Shown here in pieces: positions 33,058 to 43,509 of a stretch of 64,000 nt of DNA. The stretch comes from Symbiodinium natans. Its lineage: Eukaryota > Sar > Dinophyceae > Suessiales > Symbiodiniaceae. The translations under genes and the position numbers were made by a program. Location of the stretch: NCBI GenBank assembly GCA_905221605.1, contig CAJNDS010002609.1, positions 259,501 through 323,500 of the forward strand. The letters are read 5' to 3'. The notes under the pieces are model-generated. The model was not told the origin of the DNA and searched no databases. It saw nothing but the letters and a program-made list of their open reading frames with translations. The stretch's first letter is position 1; each line of letters starts with the position of its first letter.

Positions 33058-34943
33058 CTCAGGTTGAATCGAGACGCTTCCATCACGCTGTTGCGAAATG
33101 CCGGCATGTCAGTGCCCAAGTCTTGCTGCACCGGGGTCGGCGGTCCTGTAGAAAACAGGCAGGAACGCACGAGCTCTGAGCGCAGTAGAGCAGTCGCGGC
33201 CCCTCTTGCTGCGTCGCAGCGGCAGGGTATACATGACAACAATTTGTATGCTAAGGACTGGTGAGGCCTCTGCCTTTGCTTAGAGGCTTCACACACAAGC
33301 TCTGGAAGTATCAATTCCATGGAGCTGCCTGCCTTGGGCTGATCCATGGAAGCCCCCATCTCACTGTCCCGTACACATCTCCCGTTTGGATTCTCGTTTC
33401 ATCCCGCTCGCCAAAAGCGCGGGCACACTCAGTTGAACCTGCTTAAAATTGCGAATCTTGCGAGGGAAGCGTGCCAGTGAACGTCCCGTCAAGTCACACA
33501 GAAGCCCACAGTTACGGCTCTGATGCTCCTATGACCTGGACTCTACTCCGTGGCCCTATCGGCTCCAGTTCATCTCTGCCATGACCGAACCACCCTCAAT
33601 GGCCGCGCGCTTGGATAATTTGGGTACCTTGATTACTTTGATTGCTCGGTCAGTGCCTTCCGGGTCACGTGCGGAATCCTGGAGTTCAGGCCGTTAGGAG
33701 CATGAGCAACATTGTTTGGTGTTACGCATGGTTAAGTTGTCAGGCATCTGCAGATACTCCAGATGTCCAAACTCATAGCGAAGCCTTACTGGTTCGGGTA
33801 TGGTGGATGAAGATAGAACGAGGTGCCCTGCTACTGTAGCCCTCATGGGTGCTTCAAGTGCAGTTCCATGGCCAGTTCGACCGAGGAAACCCGCGATGTA
33901 CTTTGGTAAGCCCTTGTGCAAGGTGCCTTCTGCGTGTTGCTGTCACTTGTGGCGCCAGATCTGATGTTCTTGGCTGCGTAAAAGGAGCACGTCTCCTTGC
34001 CCCTGCTTCTTACTTTACTGTTTGCCATGCGCTTAGAGAATCAGCTTGAGCGAGACTTTGTCAAGCAACGCATGCAAACCAGACGATTACATGGAAAGTC
34101 GCAGATGATAAAGGGTGGGGAAGCCCGCGCTTCTCCCTTTGAGCTTTGAGCTTCTTGAAAGTACCTGCAAGGGGGACAAACGGACCCCACTCGGCTCTTG
34201 GCCCGTAAACGCTGCAGAAAGGGAAGCGAGGAGCAGTCATGCCTACTTGGGCCTACTTGTTCAACCACTTTAGTAAGATCTCTTTTTGAACAGCCCCAAT
34301 CATGGTTGAGCTCATGTTCCGTCATCGCCGTGCTGGCTGAGGGCAGTCTGCATGCTGCACAGTCCTCATCGCAGAAGTCTGAGCTAACTGGAAGCAACAC
34401 CGCTTCACTGCTGCTGAAGCACAACGTGCAATGTGCTAAGGCCTACGCATTCATCCGACTTCTGGAGCACTGTCCGTTGCCTAGTCAGTCAGTTTGGCAT
34501 TCAAGCAGTGTTCAGGTCAAGCTTTGACCTGAACATCCTGCCCTGAGGCAGAAGTCTCCGAAAATGAAGGTGGTGTACCGAACTCAGCCATTCGAACTAG
34601 ATATGTTTGGAGGGCGAGTCTGTGTAGTCTGATGACGTGTCAACATCGAGCCTGCTGAGCTACATGAGCTCAGGTCGAAGCATTGCCGGCTCCCCAAGAG
34701 TCAGTGCTGTAGGATGTAGTCTGGTTCGCTTGACCGGACATCCCTCTGGCATTGTCGGGCTCTTGCTGTGAGGCTCTTATCGTGAGGCTCTTGCAGGTTT
34801 CCATGCCATACTCGTACGTCAAGCCATGTGTGCCATCAAGGGCCCAGGGCGGGCGGCAGTGCGACCAAGTACGAGCTGTATGCTGTGTATGAGCAAAGAT
34901 GGCACGACAGCACAAGAACGAGGGCTGAACCACAAGAGGCATA
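33058..34943. other. no supported gene; may hold further ankyrin exons
   Basis: No further clear ankyrin motif was seen after 33057. Short frames exist on both strands. Confidence 0.3.
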
Positions 34944-35489
34944 TTGAGAGAACGGTCCAGCATCAGGTGCGACATGTCGTTTCTGCAGACTGGGCACACA
35001 CCTCAGATGCAAAGTCACTGCAAATGGAGATGGAGCAACATTGTCCAGGTGGATTTGCTCGAAACCCGTGTTGTCAGGCTTCACACTGACAACCATGTCC
35101 TGAGCAGCATTTTGAAAGGCGAGCCCGAGCTTTACATATTGACACCGAAGGGGTGGCATAGGGCGGAGCAGCATCTAGCGTTGCCACCTTTGCCGCAGGG
35201 CTTTGCTGACAGCTTGATCGAAAGTCCTTTTGACAACTGTGCTGTGCAGGGAGATCTCCGCATGAAGATGCAGGAGCAGGAGACTCAGCACGGTGGGTGT
35301 TTTCCGCACACATCGAATCGGCCAAGCCTCGACCACCAGCGCCCTCAGCGAGTGGCTTCCACGTTCAAGTCGCACGGCGCAGAGGTCAACGATGCGGTTG
35401 GCCTTCCGCTGTCATTGCTTCAGGCTGTTGGGCAGCAGCTAGACAGCTTGTCTGCGGCAAGTGAACCTCGAGCATCAGTTTACAGGTAG
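34944..35489 (+). CDS. unrecognised open frame, probably coding
   Basis: This 181-codon frame is one of the longest in the window not built from a repeat. It reads IVQVDLLETRVVRLHTDNHV, then GEPELYILTPKGWHRAEQHL, LPQGFADSLIESPFDN and LPLSLLQAVGQQLDSLSAAS. The composition looks like a normal globular protein, especially from about 35035 on. Internal CAG and GT sites (for example CAG at 35247-35249) mean it could be several exons. It ends at a possible GT donor at 35487. A second long frame follows at 35494-35997. No family is recognised. Confidence 0.33.
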   Translation: MRERSSIRCDMSFLQTGHTPQMQSHCKWRWSNIVQVDLLETRVVRLHTDNHVLSSILKGEPELYILTPKGWHRAEQHLALPPLPQGFADSLIESPFDNCAVQGDLRMKMQEQETQHGGCFPHTSNRPSLDHQRPQRVASTFKSHGAEVNDAVGLPLSLLQAVGQQLDSLSAASEPRASVYR

Positions 35490-37315
35490 ATGAGTGGGTG
35501 GGAGAGGAGGCATGGCTCCCAGTGTGCCTGTGTCTGTTGCACTGTTCGGTCTTAGGCGTCTTAGCCGCAGCCTACTCCTTATATTCTGGTTCAATCTACG
35601 CGCATCTGTGCGCATACGTGTCCTTGGTGTCACTCAGCCAATCACAATGCTGGGTGCGAGGGCTGGGGAACTTCTAGTAAGTGGGACTCTGGAGCTACGG
35701 AAATTCAGTTGGGCCTGGCGTAACTGGTGTGTGCCATGCAACCTTGCGCCCCTGCTTGCTGCACATAGCTCTGCCGAGCTACGTCTTGCGCATGTTTTAA
35801 GTCCAGCTGAGGTCCAGACAGTGGGAGCAGGCCCTCGATGTTTGTGGAAGCTTGCAAGGGGGGTGCAGTACTGCCCTGTATCCAGGGGCTCTGCTGAATC
35901 AGGTGAGCAATTCGTGCTCCATCAGGAAGTGGAATCCAGAGGTCGGCCAAGCTGCCAAGCGCCAGGAGTTGATTTGGGACATACAACCGCAGCGTAAGGG
36001 GAATAGTGGGCAGAACCGTAGCACATCGTGACAACAACCGCCGGCAAAGGTTCGAGATTCCACCTTGTCAATGGCTACCTGACTAGCAAACGAGATTGAA
36101 CGAGCCAACGCAGGAGTAAATAAGGTCCAAATCAAACCATAGACACTGTTAGAACAGTTTTGTCGAAGCAGATGGACTTGCGATCCCAGTTGCAGGTACG
36201 GGTTTCATTCTCAAGGCAAACGCCGCGAGCAAGCACGTGACAGGCGAGAGATGCCGAAAGCCAGGGCACGTGGGCACCTTCATTCAGCTGTGAGCTTGCA
36301 AGTGTCGCGGGAATTCACTATGGGCCAGATCTTCTGCCTGACTTTAAGCCAAAGTAAGCTTGTGCTGGGGCTGCAGATGAGAAACTTCCCATGAGCTTAC
36401 ATCAGTCTGCCTCTCAGTGTGCCTGGGCGTGTGCATCCATGAAGGGCACGCGTGGGTCGCGGATGTGGCAATTCAGGTTACGAATCCTCGTCCTGATGCT
36501 GAAGTTTCTGCTCGCCCTCTTCGTGATTGTTAAGGCACACCTTGGCCAGCGACCGACAATGCACACATTGTTTGAAATGCAGACAGCTCGAGCAGAAGTG
36601 GATCTCTGCACGTGATCAGACTCAACCTCACACATTTCTTTCCGCTGTATTCTGGAATCGTACACGGACTGTGATGTCATGCATGGTTATATACTGCATC
36701 TCGAATACTTCCGGCTTCTTTGGAGCAGAGATGCTTTCCGAACCTGACATGTTGCCGACAGCATGCCCAGGGTTTTGGTGATCTTGGTGGGCGTGCTCCT
36801 CTTTTGGTCATTATGCTTCGGGTTTCTCTTGTGTAGGAAAAGCACGATGCCCTTAATCTCTAAAGCATCTGGTCCGGTTTCCGAATAGCAACAAAAGCCT
36901 GTATCATACGATATGCAATATCACCTTCTCGAGAATGCTAAGCCAAACAAGAAGCCCATAGCCTTCCGACGCCTAGCGAATGTGCCAATACGCTAACTGT
37001 CCCCTTGAGCTACCCGATGATGTCAGCGTCGTCCAGACTGAAGGTAGACAGGGCGACCCAGCCAGGGGAAAAACTGCATAAAATACGGCTGACAGTACAT
37101 ACCGAATGACTCACCCGCAGTGAAGAAGACGCGGATGCCCATCACGTAGCTGCCAATTCTTAGCAATTGTTCAGAAGTGCAAATTGGTCATGCTCAGCAA
37201 ATGTGTCGGGTTCCATGCACGCAGCGATTGACCCTCCAGGGTGGTGGTGCATGCAGTCGCGCGAGACCAAGTGCCGAGTTGTTGAGGATCTGATCAACAG
37301 TACAATCACTTAAGA

Positions 37316-37352
37316 GTCGCAATGCAGTCGCAATGCAGTGGCAATGCAGTGG
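37316..37352. repeat. 11-bp tandem repeat (three copies)
   Basis: cgcaatgcagt repeated three times. An unrelated 11-bp triplet array lies 180 bp later. Confidence 0.85.
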
Positions 37353-37531
37353 CTGTGTGTTGGCTGCTGGCATGCGCGTTCAGACCCTGAGATGCTGCCG
37401 GTGCTCTCAGGATTGATCCAGCGGCAAGTGGCGCCGGCTCCTTCCAAGGACTTCTTGGCGACTTGCCAACCGCAGAGTCCAGAGATGTCCAGAGTGGTCA
37501 AGTGTGGTCCAGGGACGTCAGAGGCTGCAGA

Positions 37532-37565
37532 GCATGCACACTGAATGCACACTGAATGCACACTG
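37532..37565. repeat. 11-bp tandem repeat (three copies)
   Basis: gaatgcacact repeated about three times. Confidence 0.9.
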
Positions 37566-38352
37566 TGCACGTGCAGTATCAAAGCCCGCCAGGAGGACTT
37601 AATGGAGGCAGCAGGAAGCCCGGAAGTCCATCAGTGCTTTTCTCGACATGACCTGCTTAACACTTCACTTGTCGCAGTTCCGTGTTCCTTCCGTGTTTCG
37701 GCAGCTGTCTTAACGTGCAGGGCTCGTGCTCCATGCATCAACGAATGGGGGCAGAAGCGAAATTGGTTTTGTACATCAGCTTTCGAGACGAATAGGCTGC
37801 GCAGGTTGCGTGAGTACTTGAGGTAAGAGCCCCCAAGATCGAGGCTGAGAAGGAGGAGGCACAAAATCGATATCCTGATGTCTGCCCATGTTTTTGAATC
37901 ACAACGGGTCGGAAAGTGGGAAAGTCGGAAACCACCAAAGCAGGAGCCGGCGGAGCAGGTCATTCCCATGGTGTCCGCAAAGGAGGTGTGCCAAATCCTG
38001 GCACTGTGTCGTGTCGGTGGTGCGTTTGAGTTGACAACAAAAAACTCACAAAGCCTGTGGTCTTGGCGCAGGTTGATCAGCTGTTGCCTGCATTTCGAGG
38101 CAGTTACGATTGCCACGACCTCAAAGTGCAGAAAGTGCAGCATTGACAAGGGAATCTGCGCACGATTGCACCATGGCGCCAGCTTTGAGGCACCTTGTCC
38201 AAGCCAAAGAGTGTCGGCCAGCCTTTGCGGTTTCGTGCCCGCCGGGAGTCCCAAGATCAGAGCCCATCAGATCCCAATCATATCCCATCAGACTTTGCGA
38301 GAATGTCATGAGCCAGAAGATGCCGGGATATGCCGGGGGAGCCCCTTTGCAG

Positions 38353-39091
38353 GCATCTATGGGCCGCTTGATGACCAGGTGCCGCTTGCAGCACCTATGT
38401 GTGAGGAGGCTCCGCTCAGAGAGGGTTCGCGGTGACTTTATTCTTTGTTTTGGCCGCATGGCTTGTGTTCCTATCTGCAGGCTTGCGTCATCCACAAGAC
38501 GAAGGTGGAACAGATCGTGCCGGGACAAGAGGCGCAAAGCAAGACGGCAGCGCGCCTCTAACAGCACTTTTCGCACGCTGCAGGCAAAAGTCATTGCACA
38601 ACGTTTGGGGTGCGTGCTGCCGGCGATGTTGCAGCACGTCGCAGTCGCCGGCCTGCTGTGCTAGAGACATAGTACGCTACAGTGTATTGTACCGAAAGCC
38701 AGATAGACTAGAGGATTAAGTCAGAAAGTGGGTCTACAATCCGCAGCAGAGATTACCTCACAACAGTGCGTTGGCAAGTCCAGCTTGCTGGACTGACGCC
38801 AGAATGATCTTTGCTCCTCGACATGCCAGGTGGACTTTGTAGCCACACTGGAGGGTGCTCCAGACACCCAGCTCATTGTCCATGGGAAAGAGGTGCGCAT
38901 GTGCCAGGCTCAGATGGTTGTTTTTTGTGCTCACATGGTGCTCACATTTTTCACGAGAAGCTCTCAAGCCCAAGCTTTCCGTCAACCACAAGGTGCCTTT
39001 CCTGCAGAGAGGAGATTCAGTCCCTGAAGACGGACCCTTCCTCAGGGAGAATCCTCCATACTTCGGCACCAGCTTCTGCATGCCCCAGTGA
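38353..39091 (+). CDS. 3' exons of an unrecognised gene
   Basis: Exon 38830-38892 lies between CAG and GT and reads VDFVATLEGAPDTQLIVHGK. A 115-bp intron joins it in phase 0 to exon 39008-39091. That exon reads GDSVPEDGPFLRENPPYFGT and ends FCMPQ before a stop, a plausible C terminus. Upstream, 38353-38420 reads GIYGPLDDQVPLAAPMCEEA and 38481 onward reads ACVIHKTKVEQIVPGQ. These are probable earlier exons, but the join between them is ambiguous. No family is recognised. Confidence 0.42.
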
Positions 39092-39112
39092 GATACCCCC
39101 CTAGTTTCAGAA

Positions 39113-39135
39113 CCCCCCCCCCCCCCCCCCCCCCC
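39113..39135. repeat. poly-C run (23)
   Basis: Twenty-three consecutive C, 20 bp after the stop of the gene ending at 39091. The opposite strand could form G-quadruplex DNA. Run length may be unreliable. Confidence 0.9.
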
Positions 39136-41271
39136 TTGTAAAAGGTCCCTGCCACGTGGCGTGAATTTGTCCAATCGGAGGGAGCAGGCATGCCCGACAT
39201 TGCACAGCATCTTGTCGATGTGTCGCATCCAAGCTCGAGAAGTGACATGCCCGTGCCCAAAGAGTTTTCGTTTCTTGCAGTCGACCTTAAGCTGAACCAT
39301 CTTGCGCGCTCTCGTGAGAACGTGATCTGACTTGATGACAGCCGAAGGCGCCGAGTACACGGAGGAGGATCCGCTCACCTTTCAGGATTGGCGCCGACGG
39401 CAACGACGGCATCTGACAGCATGGAACGCACCAAAACACATCAAAACACACCATCAAGCAGACACGTCAGGAAGAAGCTCTGCGGGTCGGACAATTGGTA
39501 ACACTGGCTGCAAGCTCAAGCAGTGTTAAGTTGCTGCATAAAGTGGTGGAGTACTGCGTGCCTGTCACGCAACATGACACCATGCTACGTTTACAAGCCT
39601 TTGCGCTCTTGCGTGTTTCTGCGTAAAGCTGCAATTGCTGGCGCTAGAAGCTGCTCTGTGGACTTGTGCGGACTGCATGCTGCTACTGTGTGTTGGGATG
39701 CGAGGTTGGAGACTTGCACCGTGATGCTTCCGGGCAACTTCTGCAGTGGGCTCGGAGTTGGTGCACTTCAGCAAAAACGCCGCACTGGCATGAGTCTATG
39801 CAAACGGCACCAGAATTCCACCGTTCCCGGGGTTGCCCATTCTCAAGAAACATTTAGACTTTCATCGCTTGCATCCTTGCCACTGGCATGCAGTCGAGTA
39901 GTCCACGTCGAGCCCCAGCTCTCTGCAAGGCTTTGGCCTGCGCCAGCGTCGAAGACTTAGATGTTTTTGCCATGGGCAGCGGCGAAGGAAGCACCATCTC
40001 AACGTAGCAACAAATACAATGCAAGAAAATGCAAGAAAACAAGAAGGCTACTTAAACAAGAAACCATCTCGCCCGTTGATAGGGGCGGCGTGAAACCTGA
40101 AGCTGACCAACGAGTCTTTGTCAAATCTCGTCAACTTTGCCGCAATCCGGCTCTTTCAGAACATAGTCTGCAACAATGGCAGGGTTCCCGCTATGAAAAG
40201 CCCCACTCAGCTAATGTTGCTGAGACCAGCAGAGCTACCTTCACATGAGCAGTTCTGGACAAATGCTGCATTGCAAAAACATTGCCGATCCCTTACATGA
40301 GTTTTGCTTGAAGTGTATTTATCTATGCATTTACTTATTTTGTTGTTTGTTTTATCTAATGTCTCAAATTGGGGAAGCAGAACGGTGCCATCAGCACAAA
40401 ATACTTACGTGAAAACAGACGACAAACGGCACCAGCAAGCAACAAGGGATCGCACGGTTCAGGGTCAGCTTCGCACGGGCGGAGGGATGCGAAGAGCGTG
40501 CACGTCTGGAGTGTCGTGCTGCATGGCTCACCTCGGATGTCTTAGCGAAGCTTTGAAGGGAATCTGCCATGTCGAAACTCTGCCAGGCCAGGGTCCCCTC
40601 GAAGGTACTGGTACCTAAGTTGGGCTTGAGGCTTGAGGTTTGAGATGGCTTGAGCTTCCTGTGCCTTGCTTCGTGCACGTGTGCGACTCCAGATCCTTCC
40701 CGGCCAGAGGTCTGGCCGCCTTAGGTTTGGAAGGGCCTTGAGCGAGGCTTTGATAAATGTTTGCAAATGTGGGGGGAGTGCCGGGGGGGGTGGGGTGGCT
40801 GGTGAGTCTGCGCCCCCACAACCCAACCCCCCCCCTCCTGTTTTCTGTTGTGAAGACGTACAAGCTGCAAGCTAACTGCAAAGATGATGTTTAGACACGC
40901 TCCTTTCCAAGCCCGTCATGCCTGTCATGTGTTTGCGATAGGCGGAGCTGCACCGCACACCCCCTGCATTGATTTTTAGCCGTACGAACCCTTTCCAAAT
41001 CCGTTATGCGTGTCATGTGTCGGCCCACCTCTCTCCATAACGCCATGCAAGCTGCAAGCTCTACCTTCTCAAGAAGATCATGCCATGACAAGGACTCGTT
41101 CATTTGAACCTTCGAAGCCTGTCCCAACTTTGTCGTACACACGCAACGTGGCAAATGGGGCGGGCTGCGCCCTCCCAACCCCTTGCGTTCTTGTTCTTTA
41201 GCCGTGCAGGCTGCAAGCTTACCTTATCTAAACGATCTGCCAAGGAGCAGGAGTTGGAGTCGGGGCAACAA

Positions 41272-41320
41272 GTCGTCGTCGTCGTCGTCGTCGTTTTCGT
41301 GGTCGTGGTCGTGGTCGTGA

Positions 41321-41357
<37 letters not shown>

Positions 41358-41473
41358 GGTGGTGGTGGTGGTGGTGGTGGTGGTAGCGGTGGTGGTAGCG
41401 GTAGCGGTAGCGGTAGCAGCAGCAGCAGTAGCAGTAGGAGTAGTAGTAGGAGGAGTAGGAGTAGTAGTAGGAG

Positions 41474-41564
<91 letters not shown>
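41272..41564. repeat. 293-bp compound trinucleotide tract
   Basis: It changes in steps: GTC, then GTGGTC, GTG, GCGGTA, GCA, GTAGGA, and finally more than 30 GTA units. The poly-Val and poly-Tyr/Leu frames are products of the repeat. Confidence 0.95.
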
Positions 41565-41566
<2 letters not shown>

Positions 41567-41756
41567 AAGAAGAACAAGTAGTACAAACAAAAGGTCAGAT
41601 GAGAGATCCCAAACCAAGATCGCAACCATGGCTAGTCAGGGACCACGAACTGTTGCCGGAGGGTGGCCGATGATGTGAGGGTGGCCGATGATGTTTATGG
41701 AGGCTCCCGGAGAAGCGGCAAAGGCACCCGTAGACGTCAGCGCCCAGCAGGCTGAC

Positions 41757-41783
41757 CCGTCCATCCATCCATCCATCCATCAA
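41757..41783. repeat. (CCAT)n microsatellite
   Basis: Six CCAT units. Confidence 0.95.
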
Positions 41784-43285
41784 TCTTTTATTATTATTCA
41801 ACCCCAAGCAAACCCGAAATCCTGACTGACACCCTAACTGTCCCCTGCGCCTTCGCTGTCTGAGCATGTCTGAAGCTGGCAGCGCTTTGTTTTCAGGCTA
41901 CAGCAGGGTGGTGCCGCGTTCGCCTCATCTTGTATTCGGTGCACCTGCACGTATTCTGTTTGACACTCTACTTGTGTTGCAGAAGTAGTATGCAATCCCA
42001 GGGCAGGGACGTATTTGTGCACACGCTGTTTGCGTTTTTGATCCTCAGGCCTTGGCCCCTCTGCTTGATGGCGTGCACGTGCTTGTGAGCAAACATCTCA
42101 GTGAATTTGTTCCTTGCGTGTTTGATCTTGGGCTCCTCGAGAGTCAAGAGTTCTCTCGTTGCGAGACCGTTGAATTTCTTGGCGTGGTGTCAAGGTGACG
42201 ATCCCAACTTTGGAGACAGCACTGATGGCCTGGCTGCGACTTGATAAGTATTATAGAACTGCTTGTAGCAAGATTTGTCCAGACATCCTTTGAAGCATGG
42301 AAAAAGTTAACACGAAGTTAACGTGGTTGCTTGTTCCTGCGCCGATCATTCGCACGAACAAATCTGGCTTTGATCTCCAAGGTCGGGCCTGCTTCAGGCA
42401 TTTGACAGTGCGCTGACAGGTGCTGGCGACACTGAAGGCGCATAGATGGGCATTGCTGAAGCTGAAGTGAGCGATGCACATGGTGCCATGGCTACCCCAA
42501 GTCCATCCATACTCTGAGTGTGTGTCGCCATTCGCGCCTGCCTGCCAGATCGTTGGTGGAAGTTTGGGCGCGTGTGAGCAGTTCGCTTGTCAAGCAGCTC
42601 GTTGCTAACACTGCCACCTCCACCTTCCGGAAATGTCTGCATGATTTTCCCTTTGGTCACAGGCCATCGATTCAAGCGTGTGCAATGCTATGTGCCAAGA
42701 TGTGCCAGACTGGCTTGGCTTATGTCCGTATTATAGACATGTCTTCAGCTTGTGCTGTACAGGTTCTTAACTGGCAGCTTGCTTTGCTCGTCTCGCGGAT
42801 CCAGGGCAGTATGCGCCCCTGCGGTTTTGCGAGCAGCTGACCGGCCGTTTGCCTGGTGCGGAGAAAGTGGACGTCGCAGCCGAGGTAGGACCAGACGCGC
42901 ATGCAGAGTGACAGCCCTTAAGGCCTTAAGGCACGCCTTGAGGCATCTTGCAGACAATGACCGCTGCATGCCGCAGCTTGAGTGGGGCACAGGCCGATTC
43001 GCGGATCTTCTACAATTCTAAAGTGTTAGCAAGGTCCAGCATGACGGACGTTCAGTCCAGCCGCCGTGCTCGACGTGCTCAGACTCAGCGTGCAATTGAG
43101 ACTCAGGAGGGTGGTTGCTTGGCTGAGAAAAAGTTTTGCAAGGACTTATTGGACTGAGACTCTCAACAACTTGCGGTGATCCAAAAGCTTCTAGTCGTTC
43201 CAACAAGTTTGGAGTTTGGAGGCATGCTGATCGTCTAAGCTATCATGTCATGGCTTTCACATCTGTCCTCAACGAGGTTTGCCAG

Positions 43286-43509
43286 CTCTCAAGTTCACAA
43301 CCATGTGCAAGTTCCACTTGATGAAAAAGTGCGTCCGCGGGAGTAGTTGTACGTTCGCCCACGACGAGTCGCAGCTGCGTGGCAAGCCCGACCTCACTGG
43401 CACCAAGATTTGCCGATTCTTTGCCACCGGACGCTCATGCAGATATGGAAACCGTTGCACACACGCTCATTCGATGGAGTCAAGCGCTGCTCATCTGCAC
43501 GAGCATGCT
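43286..43509 (+). CDS. tandem CCCH zinc-finger protein exon
   Basis: The frame has two CCCH fingers. The first, CKFHLMKKCVRGSSCTFAH, has spacing C-X7-C-X5-C-X3-H. The second, CRFFATGRSCRYGNRCTHAH, has C-X8-C-X5-C-X3-H. They are 17 residues apart, and the second follows the typical basic-TKIC lead-in. Tandem CCCH proteins usually bind single-stranded RNA and act in mRNA processing or decay. The exon starts after GCCAG at 43285. The end is uncertain: GT at 43510, or the stop at 43528. The frame at 43550-43680 (EPSQLQLPVAGSSRP, then basic REKRRTK) may be the next exon. Confidence 0.75.

Larger units (their letters stand above)
35490..38352. other. unassigned; one long open frame
   Basis: A 167-codon frame at 35494-35997 begins right after the frame at 34944. 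It opens with a hydrophobic segment (SLLLIFWFNL) but has no recognised motif. The frame at 37878-38060 (EPAEQVIPMVSAKEVCQILA) looks protein-like. The rest shows nothing. Confidence 0.3.
39136..43285. other. no supported gene; repeats
   Basis: It contains the compound trinucleotide tract. Frames at 39332-39529 (TAEGAEYTEEDPLTFQDWRR) and 43048-43157 (TDVQSSRRARRAQTQRAIET) may be exons, the latter possibly of the CCCH gene. Confidence 0.3.

Noticed and set aside
41104-41673. 189-codon poly-Val frame and matching - strand poly-Leu and poly-Tyr frames
   Set aside because: Direct translation of a trinucleotide repeat in every frame, with no non-repeat domain attached.
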